DNA of 64,000 bases from Paraspadella gotoi. Its lineage: Eukaryota > Chaetognatha. Below, piece by piece: positions 34,201 to 45,163 of this stretch (position 1 is its first letter; every line of letters begins with the position of its first letter). Both the position numbers and the translations under genes were made by a program. The DNA is taken from assembly GCA_051294375.1 (NCBI GenBank), contig CM119266.1, positions 9,742,538-9,806,537 on the forward strand. The letters run 5' to 3'. The notes under the pieces are model-generated. The model was not told the origin of the DNA. It saw only the letters and a program-made list of their open reading frames with translations, and made no database searches.

Positions 34201-34869
34201 GTTTTTTTTTAAAATAAAAATTATTATGAATTATGATAAAGTTTTACAAAAGTGTGCGATCATAGTAAGTTAAAAATTTAGATATGGCTTTTCATCTTGA
34301 AATAGCTGTGATATTTTCATATTACATTTTGGATTTAAGTATTTTTTGTTTGAATTTCCACTTCATTATGATTTACTGCAATATGCAAATGAGATTAAAG
34401 TACTCCTTATAATATCCAAATTAGTATATAGAAATGCTTTAATCTAATTTACATATTGCAGTATATAATATTGAAGATGAAATTCAAAAAATTTGTTTTA
34501 AATTTTTAATAAAAATGGGAACTCAAAGGATTTTTTAATGAGAAGCTATATCTTAATTTTAATACAAATATAAATTAAATCTTTTACAAGCTGCGATTGG
34601 AAAAAAATTGGAAAAATTTCCAATTGTAAACAATTGTAACATATTTTGCCTTTCTTTTATTCTTTAAATTATATATAGATTTCTTTCCTATATTTGTCAG
34701 TTGCTGCTTTTTCTGAACCCTTAAAAAACGAGTTCAGTTCTGCAGTGACTGTTCAGCTGGCTTCCAGCTTCTCTTTCTTTCTGTCTCTTTGTCTCTCTTT
34801 TTCTCTTTCTGTCTCTCTTTTCTCTCTCTTTCGTCTTTCTGTCTCTCTCACTCTGTACGATCGTTCGTT

Positions 34870-35001
34870 TTTGAAAAATTCTGATTATTTTTTTCCTTCT
34901 CAAAACTTTTATTATCGCCATTTATTCCGCGCTTTTTTTTCAATACAAAATCCCAAATTTATATCTGAGATATAATTGGAAAGAAATTCGGTTTTTCTTT
35001 T

Positions 35002-35061
<60 letters not shown>

Positions 35062-35509
35062 ATTTTTTTTAAAAAATGGAAGAATAACTTATAATGATAT
35101 GCATTATCACATATAAATCAGCTAATGTGACCTATTATATATGCAGCACTTTCGCCGAATAATATAATTGCATGCATCACATTATAAAAAAAAAAATTTT
35201 GTTTTTATTTATTATTGCAACTTTGACCGGTTGGCCCACTATTGGCAAATTATATCTAAAATAGGAGTTGATAAGAGAGATTATAGTAAAATTAAACATT
35301 ACTTTTTTTGTTTATTCTGATAATTTGTACTATTATTAAATTTATAAATATTTTAGTGTATATATTTAATCATTTTTTAACTTTTTTTTAAATATAATAT
35401 ATTTTGAGTTGTGATAACTATTTATAAATTAATTAAATATGCAATATTAAATTTGACCTCGGTCTGTCTGGTTTCTTCCTAAAAAAAGAACAATCTTTTT
35501 CTCTCTATC

Positions 35510-35576
<67 letters not shown>

Positions 35577-36160
35577 TCTCTCTCTTTTTTTTCCTTTTCT
35601 AAAAACTTTTATTATCGCCATTTATTCCGAGATTTTCGTGGATTTTTTCCTTTCTAAAAACTTTTATTATCGCCATTTATTATTTTTATCTCATACAAAA
35701 TCCCAAAATACAATAACTTACTTAACCTAGATTTCGTGGTCGTTGCGGAGCAACAAGTAAACAATGTCGAGGAACATGACCAATAACGCGTTACGTGTAT
35801 ATAAAAAAAAATATCAACATAGACCCAATTTCACGACGCCAGTTGCGAGGCAACGGATAACCGATATAAACGAGAGTGACCTAATAATGCGTCTCGTTGG
35901 TGGGAAACTCTCTCTCTCTCTCCTCTTTCTCACTCTCCCTCCCTCTTTCTCTCCTCTTCTCTCTTCTTTCTTCTCTCTTCTCTCTCTCTTTCCCCTCTCT
36001 CTCTCTCTTCTCTCTCTCTCTCTTTTTCCTTCTAAAAACTTTTATTATCGCCATTTATTCCGCGCTTTTTTCATCAATACACAAATCACAATTTACATCC
36101 GAGATTTTCGTGGATTTTTTTTCTAAAAATTCTGATTATTCTTTATATAAACGAGAGAGA
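34870..36160 (+). repeat. Recurring module with CT runs
   Basis: AACTTTTATTATCGCCATTT is found at about 34904, 35604, 35658 and 36039, usually followed by ATTCCGCG/ATTCCGAG and TTTTTTC. CCTAATAATGCGT/CCAATAACGCGT strings and long (CT)n runs (35007-35058, 35516-35572, 36215-36253) are interspersed. A locally amplified non-coding module. Confidence 0.7.
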
Positions 36161-36214
36161 CCTAATAATGCGTTTCGTTGGCGGAAAAACTGTCCAGCTC
36201 TCTCTCTCTCTCTA

Positions 36215-36259
<45 letters not shown>

Positions 36260-36885
36260 TCTCTCTCTCTCTTTTCACTCATACACGCATTTGTTTGTTT
36301 CATTTTACGATGAATGATTTCAGCGCCATGTCAATGAATCACTATCATCGCATAATAGAATGGACATATCGTTAATGAATGATTATCATCATATCAATGA
36401 ATGACTATCATCGCATCAATCATTTGATTATCATCACATCAGTCATTTTGTTATATCGCATCAATTATTGGTATCATTCGCGTATATTTGGTTATCATCG
36501 CATCAATATTTGGTTATCATCGCATCAATATTTGGTTACTATTCGGAAAGCGGCTCGATCTTTATGCTTTTAAGATTTTTAAAGTTAATTTTCATCCATA
36601 AGTTAAATTTAACTCATGATGTAAGTTTGTTTATAAATGTAAGAGATGATTATTAAAGTTAATAAAGTTAATAAATTTAATAAAGTTTTTACTCATAATA
36701 TAAATTGAGTCTAGACACCGACAATATTTTTTGACAGACATAGGGATCAAAAAAAAAGTTTTATAGATTAAAAAATATACTGCAAGTTAACAAACAAACA
36801 ACTAGCGATTGAAGAAAAAAAATCGATTTCAAGTCGTTGCTAATCATATATCAGATAATTAAATTAAACTAAATTAAACTCGACA

Positions 36886-38037
36886 ATGTTTCACGAAAAA
36901 GTCAACGAAGCTTTCGAAAATATCATTTCGAATAGAGAAACTTTGTCCGAACACGATAAATTTCTCGTCTCTCTTTGCGTGGTCATTTTTGTTCTTTCCT
37001 GCGCCACGATCTACCCTCTCATTCTGACCCCGAAAGGCGCAATGAAAAACTTTTTCGCCATCAAATTGACGGGGAACTTTTTGAGCGTCTCTTTCGTCGC
37101 TTGGCTCATTTACGCGGGAAACGAGACAACCGTCCATCCCACTCTCGGCGATTTTCACAACAACAGCGACGGCAACAACATGACGAATAAACTCCGTCTT
37201 TTGGCGGACAGACAATTTGTCGAGTACGAAGTCGACTACAACGAAACGCACAGCGTGATTACGGTGAAGGAGCTCCTCGCATATTATTACTACTATTCTT
37301 ATTACGACGGGGAATCGGGGCCAAGATACCCCATGAACCTCAGCTTTGCCCTCGTCATGCTCTTAGTTCCCGAGTGGATCTCGATCTTAAAAAGATTCGA
37401 CCAAGTATTGACGCTTCTGATGATGATGGCTTTGAGCAAAACCATCTGCGGGCTCCAGACCGTCGATGCGGCGGGGGACTTCGTCAAAAGGATCGCCATG
37501 GCCGTTTGCGGTTGCTGCCTTTTGAAAGACGCCGTCTTGTTCGCCCTCAATTGTAAAGTGGAACTGGAAAATGGCGTGAAGGATTTGTTCGTTTTGACCG
37601 ACAATGGGACCGACGTTGAAGAAAAGGATCTAGTTCTTTACGTGACTATTAAAGACGCTAGCAACGATACCGTAAGCTCGATGGTTATAGCCATAATGGT
37701 ATTCATTTACTTTATAAGAATTCGTACGGAAATCTTGAGAAGCGTCAGTTTTAACAAAAAGGCCACAGCTAACATGAATCGGAACAAAGAGATAAAATTA
37801 TTGGCATTGGTCAAGTTTTTTTTAGCGGTGACATTGGCACAAATGGCAAAGGTTTTGTTCAACGCATTAGGACTGATTTTTTTTTGTTTACCTATGCTCG
37901 ATTTCTGGTTCCGGGTTCGCGATTATTTCTTTCCAACAACTGGTTTACATATTTTAGTCAATTTATCTGATTTTTTGGCTTTGCTGTTTTTACCAGCAGT
38001 GAAGCCCAAGCTGAGTATGAATCATAAAAAACGATAA
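36886..38037 (+). CDS. Intronless seven-transmembrane, GPCR-like protein
   Basis: 383 residues from ATG (CGACAATG) to TAA. Hydrophobic segments lie at about 26-47, 56-77, 151-168 (or 172-190), 202-222, 264-280, 304-335 and 353-372. Sequons at N79, N92, N98, N119 and N151 sit in the loop after helix 2, and N240 and N260 in the loop before helix 5; basic segments (281-304 and 374-383) lie on the other side. This fits the N-out, C-in topology of GPCRs with a long glycosylated first outer loop. That loop has a Tyr run (133-140) next to acidic residues. No D-R-Y or N-P-x-x-Y motif is visible, so it is a divergent receptor or an unrelated 7TM family. It is nested in an Ig receptor intron on the opposite strand, which suggests retroposition or an intronless family. 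Confidence 0.72.
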   Translation: MFHEKVNEAFENIISNRETLSEHDKFLVSLCVVIFVLSCATIYPLILTPKGAMKNFFAIKLTGNFLSVSFVAWLIYAGNETTVHPTLGDFHNNSDGNNMTNKLRLLADRQFVEYEVDYNETHSVITVKELLAYYYYYSYYDGESGPRYPMNLSFALVMLLVPEWISILKRFDQVLTLLMMMALSKTICGLQTVDAAGDFVKRIAMAVCGCCLLKDAVLFALNCKVELENGVKDLFVLTDNGTDVEEKDLVLYVTIKDASNDTVSSMVIAIMVFIYFIRIRTEILRSVSFNKKATANMNRNKEIKLLALVKFFLAVTLAQMAKVLFNALGLIFFCLPMLDFWFRVRDYFFPTTGLHILVNLSDFLALLFLPAVKPKLSMNHKKR

Positions 38038-40015
38038 GATTTTTTAGCATGAAAAATTGTTTTGCCAATTATTGACAAATAATATCCTGATTAAAAAAGT
38101 AACGTGTACTACTGTCTGATTTAATACGAAGGCCTTCGGAACGCATCCTTCGTCTGAATTGTCAAATTTCTTATATCTTATAAAAAAGAAATAATTCTCT
38201 CTCAAATAGTGACTATATGTAGGGAAGTCTGGCGTTAAGCGTCCGAGATAAAAATTAGCGAATAAAAAAGTTGTTATTTTACTCACTGAATAAAAATACT
38301 TAAAATACTTACAAAATACATAAAATTGATAAAATTATTATTGCGATAACATTGTTCAATCACATGCAATATATCTAGTGCCTTTTTTTTCATTGAAATC
38401 AATAGATATTAACTAAAAATATTAGAATTAATTTTTCTTTTTGATATAATAAGAGAACCGAACTTCCGTCGCTTGATGTCGTCAGGTTACTAGTAAATAA
38501 CTAAATATGCGTTTGAGAATTCCAAATCTGTTTTTAAAATTGACCTACGTAGACGCGCATAGACGCGATATGCCTTGAAAGCAAGTTGTTCCGTTATTTT
38601 TTTCTCTTTTTGGGGATTTCAAAATACCTTATCTCAGCCTTGGATGATAAAATTTACAAAAAGTTTTTATATTTAGAATCCTTGTCCTTACCTCTTTTTA
38701 TAATAATAAAAAAAATTGCAATTTGTTAAAGTATTAATAAATACCTTTTTTAAAGTAATATCTTCAAAATAATTTTCAATTTGAAAATAATGTTAAAAAT
38801 TCTCTAAAATAAGCTTAATTTAAAACTTATACAATGTAATTGTTATGCACTTAAAACAATAAAAAAATACTTACCGAGTAAGGAGAAATTTGGTAAGGTA
38901 GAAAAATCTCAAAATATGCAAATGAGATTATGGTTATTTTAATTTAAATTTTTGAGACCACCAACAGATAAAGTATGCTTTGGCTATTTTATGGTTAAAA
39001 AATCAATCCAATTCTTTCCATATTTTAGGTATAAATGACAATTGAATTTTGTTATAAAAATTTTGACCTGTGACAAAATTTTTTTTTCAATGATTGAAAC
39101 TCATATATGTTGTAGAGCTACAGAAGACCCATCTATAACTGTAATTTAAAAGCATAATATTCACTAATATAATAGTTATGACTGATTAAAAAAGTAATGA
39201 AACAAAACTTTCCCTCAAAGCTGGGATACAAATTTCAAAATAAATTAATTTAAAAAAAATTATTTTCATCAATATTTATGATACTGAAGATCAACATTGA
39301 GTAGTTATAGACAGAATATATCAAAATTTATTAGTCCCAATTATTACAAATGTAAATATAAGATTTAGCTGTGTCTACGAGGCATGGCAGAAAAAATTAT
39401 CACAATTTTTTTTTATGTCATAATGCTATCATAAAATAATTTTAATGCATCATGTGAGGTATCATATGAAAGCTAACGATGTTTGCTACATGACAGCACG
39501 TGAAAAAAAATTTTCTTAATAAAACTAAAAAATCACCAGACTACCCTACTATATGTTTAATTTATTTACAATTGAGAAGGTTGAGGTTTAAATAAGTTTA
39601 AAACTTATACCATTAAAATTTAAATTCATGTTTTCTCAAACAATTTTTAAAAAAAATAATTGTTACTTTACTCTGACGTAATTTTTGATCTCACTCTTTT
39701 TCTATTTCCTACTCTTTGATGTATGTCTATTTTCATTTTTACTATTTTGTTTTGTTTTTTTTGTCGCGCGTTTGAAGAATCAGCCGACTTTCAGCCGTTC
39801 ACCAAAAATGCGTATCATTTCCGAGTAATAAACACTCGTTTCTTGAATATAAACTTTTCATTCTAAGTAGAAATTAAATTAAGCAAAACAAATTTACGCT
39901 TTTTGCGAAGATTACGCTTTCGATTCTATTAATAGAATTATATTAATAGAATCGAAAACCTCAGAAAATATAGAACATAATATTATTTATTATTGTTATA
40001 CATTACACAATGTAA
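38038..40015 (+). other. AT-rich non-coding DNA downstream of the GPCR-like gene
   Basis: No exon, tRNA or recognisable element. A 27-base inverted repeat, roughly GATTCTATTAATAGAATTAT then ATTAATAGAATC, is at 39912-39955. There is no clear AATAAA just after the stop. Confidence 0.5.
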
Positions 40016-40159
40016 AGATTTTGCACTGTTTTCTCCCTCTCTCTCTCTCTCTTTTTCACCATTTCACTTCTTTTCACAACTTACTCTGTCTTTTCTCAAC
40101 TTCAGCCTGTCCTCACCAATTGACCACTGTCCTTTCTAAACTCTGTGTTGGAAACTTTG

Positions 40160-40201
<42 letters not shown>

Positions 40202-40241
40202 ATCTCTCTTTCTCTCTTCCTTTACACAAAATATTTTTCTA

Positions 40242-40300
40242 AATTCACATTAACGCTGATGAAGGCTTGAAATGAAGCCGAAACATGTCTGTTTTGAATT
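40242..40300 (+). ncRNA. Hammerhead-ribozyme-like motif (Penelope-type)
   Basis: The core CTGATGA (40256-40262), a stem II candidate GGCTT/AAGCC, GAAAC (40280-40284) and a cleavage triplet GTC (40287-40289) are in the right order. Stem I can form from AACG with TGTT (40290-40293), plus AATTCA (40242-40247) with TGAATT (40295-40300). Stem III is only AC/GT, the minimal type known in Penelope-like elements. One unpaired A between the core and stem II weakens the fit. Confidence 0.45.
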
Positions 40301-41074
40301 AAATAAAATCGTTGTCAAAATTAAACTAAAACTGTCTCTAATCGTCCCAAACAACGAAAAGAAAGGATTTATATCAGAAAGAAAATTATAATAATATCAA
40401 CGAAGGAAAAAATAATAAAAATAATTATAATTTGGTAGAGAGAATGATTTGTTGACCGAATGACGTTCGGAATAGTTGGTGGAGATGACTATGTAAATTG
40501 GAACTCTGGCTGGAAGGGAAAAGATGAAATGAAAAGAGAAGGAGAAAACAGATAGAATGACAAGGAAAAGATATGGAAAGCAGAGTTAAATTAGGTAATT
40601 AGGTATGGAGAGAGAAGATGGAGAGAAGGAGAGAAAAGAAATAGAGAGGAGATAAGCTTTAAAATAGAGAAGAGAGGAGTTGAAATACAAAGCAAAATAA
40701 AAGAGAGAACAAAATAAAAGAAATTAAAGGAAAGCAACGAGAAATCGAGAGATTGAAAAGAGAACATATATATACGCAGCAAAGAAAAGAGATAGATAGA
40801 TTCAGAAAGGAGATAGAAAGAATACAAGCAATAAGGAAAAAAAAAAAGGCCCCGACGAAAGAAAAAAATCTCACGAGGCGTCACCCGATTCCACGCGAAT
40901 CCTCACGTCGCGACGTCATGCGTTTTTCGCGCCGATGCTCTTTTTTTTTACGGAGGGGGCGACAAGGGGCGGGGGGGTTGGCGGTGAAGAGGTTGGAGAG
41001 TTTGAGGCGGAGTGGCGGTGTGAACCAGGCGGTGATGGGTAAAAGATGGAGTTCATATTTGTGGAAGAGTGGAT

Positions 41075-41116
41075 TAGGTACTAGGTACTAGGTACTAGGT
41101 ACTAGGTAGGTAGGTA
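41075..41116 (+). repeat. (GGTACTA)n heptamer then (GGTA)n
   Basis: Four 7-bp units followed by three 4-bp units. Confidence 0.9.
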
Positions 41117-41355
41117 ATATTGCGATGAAAGATCGAGTCGCTTCAGCCGTTGACGGATTACGAATGACAAGATGGCGCCAACCAGGGTTTGTCATCAGAA
41201 AATCCGGAAGTGGCGACCTTGGATGGTACCGCGACGTCAAGGGTGCCAACCACGGCCGACCGTGTCAACAAGATTTGAAATTAAACCCGAGTACATTCAT
41301 CTTAAATCTTATCCGATTCACAAATTTGACTTCGAGATTCGAGATTCGAACTCAC

Positions 41356-41567
41356 CCGCGTGAGTGGAGACGTGGAGTTTGAAGACCCGCCTGAGTTCGC
41401 CGTGAGCGGAGGCGGCGGGCGGGAAGAGGCGGGCGAGGTGAGAGAGGGTAAGGTTCGTCCTCACCCCGCCGGAGACGCGCGACATAGAGTGGAGAAATTC
41501 CGAGTCGGGCGAAGACTCGGACCGGAAGCGGATGAGGCGCCAGCTGCCTTTGCGGGTAAGTTCGTAC
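41356..41567 (-). CDS. Ig receptor, second half of the membrane-proximal Ig domain
   Basis: Acceptor CTCAACCAG|GTACGA; its first base completes a Trp codon (TG+G) with the exon at 42476. Exits in phase 1 (GCGG|GTGAGT), matching the stalk exon. It encodes Y-E-L-T-R-K-G-S-W-R-L-I-R-F, then G-G-V-R-T-N-L-T-L-S-H-L-A-R-L, then A-H-G-E-L-R-R-V-F-K-L-H-V. Strands C through G of an Ig fold are recognisable, but the F-strand Cys expected after T-L-S-H-L is absent. Confidence 0.72.
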
Positions 41568-42475
41568 CTGGTTGAGATAAGGGGGGTAGGTTATAAAAAA
41601 AGGATTCGTCTGAAAGGTGAGGTCTGATTGATTGGTGATTTGATTGACTAGTTTAGTAGTCAATTTGATCGAGCATCCTTGAGAATACGGACCCAATTTT
41701 CTTCATGGACTGCGTTGAGTGTCCAATTTTCAATGTCCAATTCTCTGTTCACCTTATAATTCAGCCAATGTTAAAACGCTTTCAAATAAAACAAAATAGC
41801 AATGCAGCACATTAGGGTGAAGTAAAAGTTTGAAATCAAAATTTAACAGTTATATCTTGAAAACTATCATATTAGTGAATACTAATCTGTAGTTATTTTT
41901 CTTTTTTTTACAAATATAGTAGCCCAGTCAACTTATTTTGTATATACTAATACCCTTATCTAATATCAAAATTTTAAAATGCTTTTTTTTAAATTCTGAG
42001 AACAGATTTAGATTCCTCGCAAAAAGTTGATAAAAGAAAATATAAACCTTTTTCGAAAATCATGTCATTAAGTATGTTAAAATTACAAAAAACTATATTT
42101 TTAAACTGGAAATTAAAAATCATCGTTATTTTACATTTTTTACCAACTTAATGAAAGATTTTTAAAAAAAAAATTATATTTTTTATATCAGCTTTTAAAA
42201 TCTTAAAATTAAAAAAATTGCATTTTGAAATTTTATCCTATATAAATTATATACTGGTGCCCACTAAAGTATAAAATTAAAAAGTTAATTTACCAAAGTA
42301 TTTTTATTGGTTTTTTTCTTTATGCTTTATATGCTAAATTTTAATTTTCTAAAATTTTATCATTTTCACATCACTCTACTGCGCATCTGTCACACTCAAC
42401 TACATCCGTCTTCATCGGTGAACCCTAATGACATTTGATTATCACAACCGGCGTCTGCGACTGAGTGACACTGAC
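41568..42475 (-). other. AT-rich intron of the Ig receptor
   Basis: About 900 bases with nothing recognisable beyond homopolymer-rich AT sequence. Confidence 0.6.
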
Positions 42476-42592
42476 CAGGTGACGTTCTCGGCCGGAACCG
42501 GCGGACTCGAAACGATGTCACAGGAGACGTTGAAGGATTCGATCACGGGTTCGATCACGTGAAACTCGGGACAGGAGAGGCGCGGGTGGAAG
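42476..42592 (-). CDS. Ig receptor, first half of the membrane-proximal Ig domain
   Basis: Acceptor TTCAGTAG|CTTCCA, phase 2 in; donor ACCTG|GTCAGT, phase 2 out. It encodes R-L-S-C-P-E-F-H-V-I-E-P-V-I-E and then F-N-V-S-C-D-I-V-S-S-P-P-V-P, N-V-T-W. It aligns with the exon at 54726-54874 (F-N-L-T-C-D-V-M-S-N-P-P-M-P, N-I-S-W), showing an internal Ig-domain duplication. The upstream junction phase is not matched by the exon at 44836-45056. Confidence 0.7.
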
Positions 42593-44835
42593 CTACTGAA
42601 TCACCAGAACCTAGGAAACGGGGAGGAGAAGGTGTGGGGAAGGGGGTAGACGAGGCCGGTGGAGATAGAAAAAAAAAGGATAAATGCTTATCTGAAAATG
42701 GCTAAAATAAAAAAAAAAGGAAATTTAAATTCATGATATACATACATATGTATTAAATATACCTTAAAGACTTTTTTCGCCCATATATATTTACTTAGTA
42801 CGAACTTAAACCACGTAAATGATTATATAAATACAAATTAATCTATCTTAAATAAGAGTCATTATAAAATTGCGTAGTGTAATAGTTATTTTTTCAATAT
42901 TTTTGGTAACGAATATATAAGACATTTTTTTAAACGTATTTAAAAAAAACAACAAATCTCCATGATTTCAAAAACGCTGCGGGGGAAAATAAAAAGGGCG
43001 CAAGTGTGGGGCGAGGTGGTTGACTAGAGAAAAATTGGTTTTTATTCTAAAAACGGATTTTCCACATTTTCATTTTTTTTTTTGCTGCAAAAAAAAAAAA
43101 AAATCGTTTTAATCTTCGCAACTTCGCCTTCGAGACCAAAACACTCACAACCCGAATTATATAAAAAAAAGAACTTTTTATTCTCTTCTTCTTTTTTGAC
43201 TCTATATTTATTTATGTATTTAGTTTTTTGTCTGTGTTTGTGTTAAAAAAAACAAAAAAAAAAAAAAACTAAACCTCGATGCTTTATTCGTGTTTTTTTT
43301 TCTTCGCTTTTGTTGCTTCTTGTTTTGATTCGGTTATTTTTACGCCTTAAGATGAAAAAGATAGAGAATCGACTAGAAAGAGAGAAGGGGGAAAGGGGGA
43401 GGAAGGTAAAGGGAGAGGGAGAGTGGGGAAGGGGGGGAAGGGGAGAGGGGAGAAGGGGGGTTGAAGAGAAGGGATGGGGGGAAGCTGGGGTTGCGTCTGG
43501 TCGAAGATGCGACGAAGGAAAAATAAAGAGAGGAATTTTAAAGATGAAAGGAGATTTAAGGAGTTTAGAAAGGAGATGAGAGGAGGAGAGAGAGGAGAGT
43601 GGAGAGAGAGCGAGAAAGAGAGAGGATGGCCGAGACTCGTTAGGAGACCCGACGAGGTAGACGAGAGAGGGAGAGAGGCAGAGAGAGCAGAGAGGAGCTG
43701 GAGAACGAACGAGAGAAGAGACGATATGAGAGCAAGAGAGAGAGAGTCCCTTGCGACCCTGTTTTCTCCTAAAAGTCCCTTGTCTCAAAACGAAAGAAAC
43801 AGTCTGCAACGAAGTGCATACATAACTGTTCGGTCCAACGCCGCAGCTGCCGTCCGCAGCAGGAGTCGTAAGCGACGCCGCAATTGTGCGGAGATAACAG
43901 CGGAAAAAAAAGAGCATCTGTTTCTCGTCGTTGCCAAGAGACGGCGTATAGGGCGAATTGCGACGACGACGACGACAACAACAACGACAACAACGACGGA
44001 GACAAATATTTTCCTTTTTTTTATGCAGATTTGTATTAAATCTTTTTCCGCTTTTTTACAAATAAGAAAAGGAAACCCCCTAAAAGAAAATCCAAAAAAA
44101 CAACCAGCCTTTATTTTACGACTTTTACGATTTTCAGCGCAGGTGGTTCGGAACGGAGAAAAATCGTTCTTATCGGAGTATGAAGTATAAAAAAAGCTTT
44201 TCTTTTCTTTTTCTTTTCTGCTATTTTGTGGATAAATCGAAAGCGAAGGTTGTCCGCTTCGGTTTTGATTGGATTTTTTTTTGTTGGAAAAAGTCTTCGA
44301 TGGAGGAATAATATAAAGTTCAGTTTTTTTTTAAATTCGACCCGAAGATTGAGTTGTACTAACTTTTATATGTAAAGAATAACCGACGCCATTTTTTATA
44401 TTTCAAAATCTGTCATTTGTCTTCGTTGTCGCGAGATGTCAATATAAAAATCTGCCCGACACTTTTTTCTATGAAAAAAAGTCGAATATAGTATTTTCAT
44501 CCGCATCTCTATAGGACAAGTTCCGATCGATATTGTAATCGTATTGTATGGAATTGTACGAAACTTAGCCTCCATTTTTAGAAGTCAACGATAAAATCCC
44601 TTTCCCAAACATATATTATATCTTAAATTAAAAAAAAATATTAATATTAATTAAAAAAAAAATAAATAGAAAAAAGTAATTTATCAAATAATATTTAAAA
44701 TTTAAATATCCTTTAAACGTTAAGTGGTTAATTTTGTTAAAAAAAAAAATATCAATACAATATATAAAAATTTCCAACGCCCCCCCTCTCAGCCCCCACC
44801 TCTTCCCCTCTGCCCTTTCTCCCCCTCCCCTGCAC
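42593..44835 (-). other. Intron of the Ig receptor with possible unplaced small exon
   Basis: GA-rich at 43360-43740. On the - strand around 43815-43895 a frame reads T-P-A-A-D-G-S-C-G-V-G-P-N-S-Y, but no splice pair gives the phase 0-to-2 link needed between the flanking exons. CGA/CAA triplets are at 43960-44000. Confidence 0.35.
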
Positions 44836-45056
44836 CTGCTTCCGCGCCAGCCGTCGCCGTCCCTGCGCCCGCAGCGTTACGTGAAAGTGAGGGCGCTGCG
44901 CCTCGAACTTGTCGCGCGGGACGGGGATCGTGACGCGGACGCCGCCGCGGATGCGTCGCGTCCAGATGACGCCGCGGAGGTCGAGGATGAAGGAGGAGGA
45001 GGGAGAGGGAGAAGGGGAGGGAGTGGGGGAGGAAGAGAAGGGGTCGTCGTCGTCGG
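44836..45056 (-). CDS. Ig receptor, second half of the preceding Ig domain
   Basis: Acceptor GGCGAAG|CCGACG, phase 1 in, matching the exon at 54726 (whose true neighbour this is once the artefactual second copy is removed). It encodes A-D-D-D-D-P-F, a Ser/Pro run, then F-I-L-D-L-R-G-V-I-W-T-R-R-I-R-G-G-V-R-V and H-F-H-V-T-L. The 3' end is uncertain: donors after 44881 or 44836 both leave phase 0. As in the next domain, the F-strand Cys is missing. Confidence 0.6.
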
Positions 45057-45138
45057 CTTCGCCCGAGTGAGTGTTTTCGTCGTAGTTGTTTTTGTTGATG
45101 GAGGGTTTCTTGTCTGGAGAATGAAATTTTGGAAAAAA

Positions 45139-45163
45139 NNNNNNNNNNNNNNNNNNNNNNNNN
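45139..45163. other. Assembly gap of exactly 25 N
   Basis: Sits exactly at the boundary between the polished and the error-rich copy of the duplicated segment. A fixed 25-N spacer is the style some long-read gap fillers use for over-filled gaps (recalled, not checked). Confidence 0.95.

Larger units (their letters stand above)
36368..45138 (+). repeat. Copy 1 (polished) of an 8.8-kb duplicated segment
   Basis: Colinear with 45164-54466 over its whole length. Coding frames are intact in this copy (383-residue GPCR-like gene, Ig exons at 41.5, 42.5 and 45.0 kb). Ends exactly at the 25-base gap. Confidence 0.9.

Noticed and set aside
40591-40884. - strand frames rich in Phe, Leu and Ser
   Set aside because: They come from GA-rich + strand sequence and are duplicated with frameshifts in copy 2; there is no family signature.
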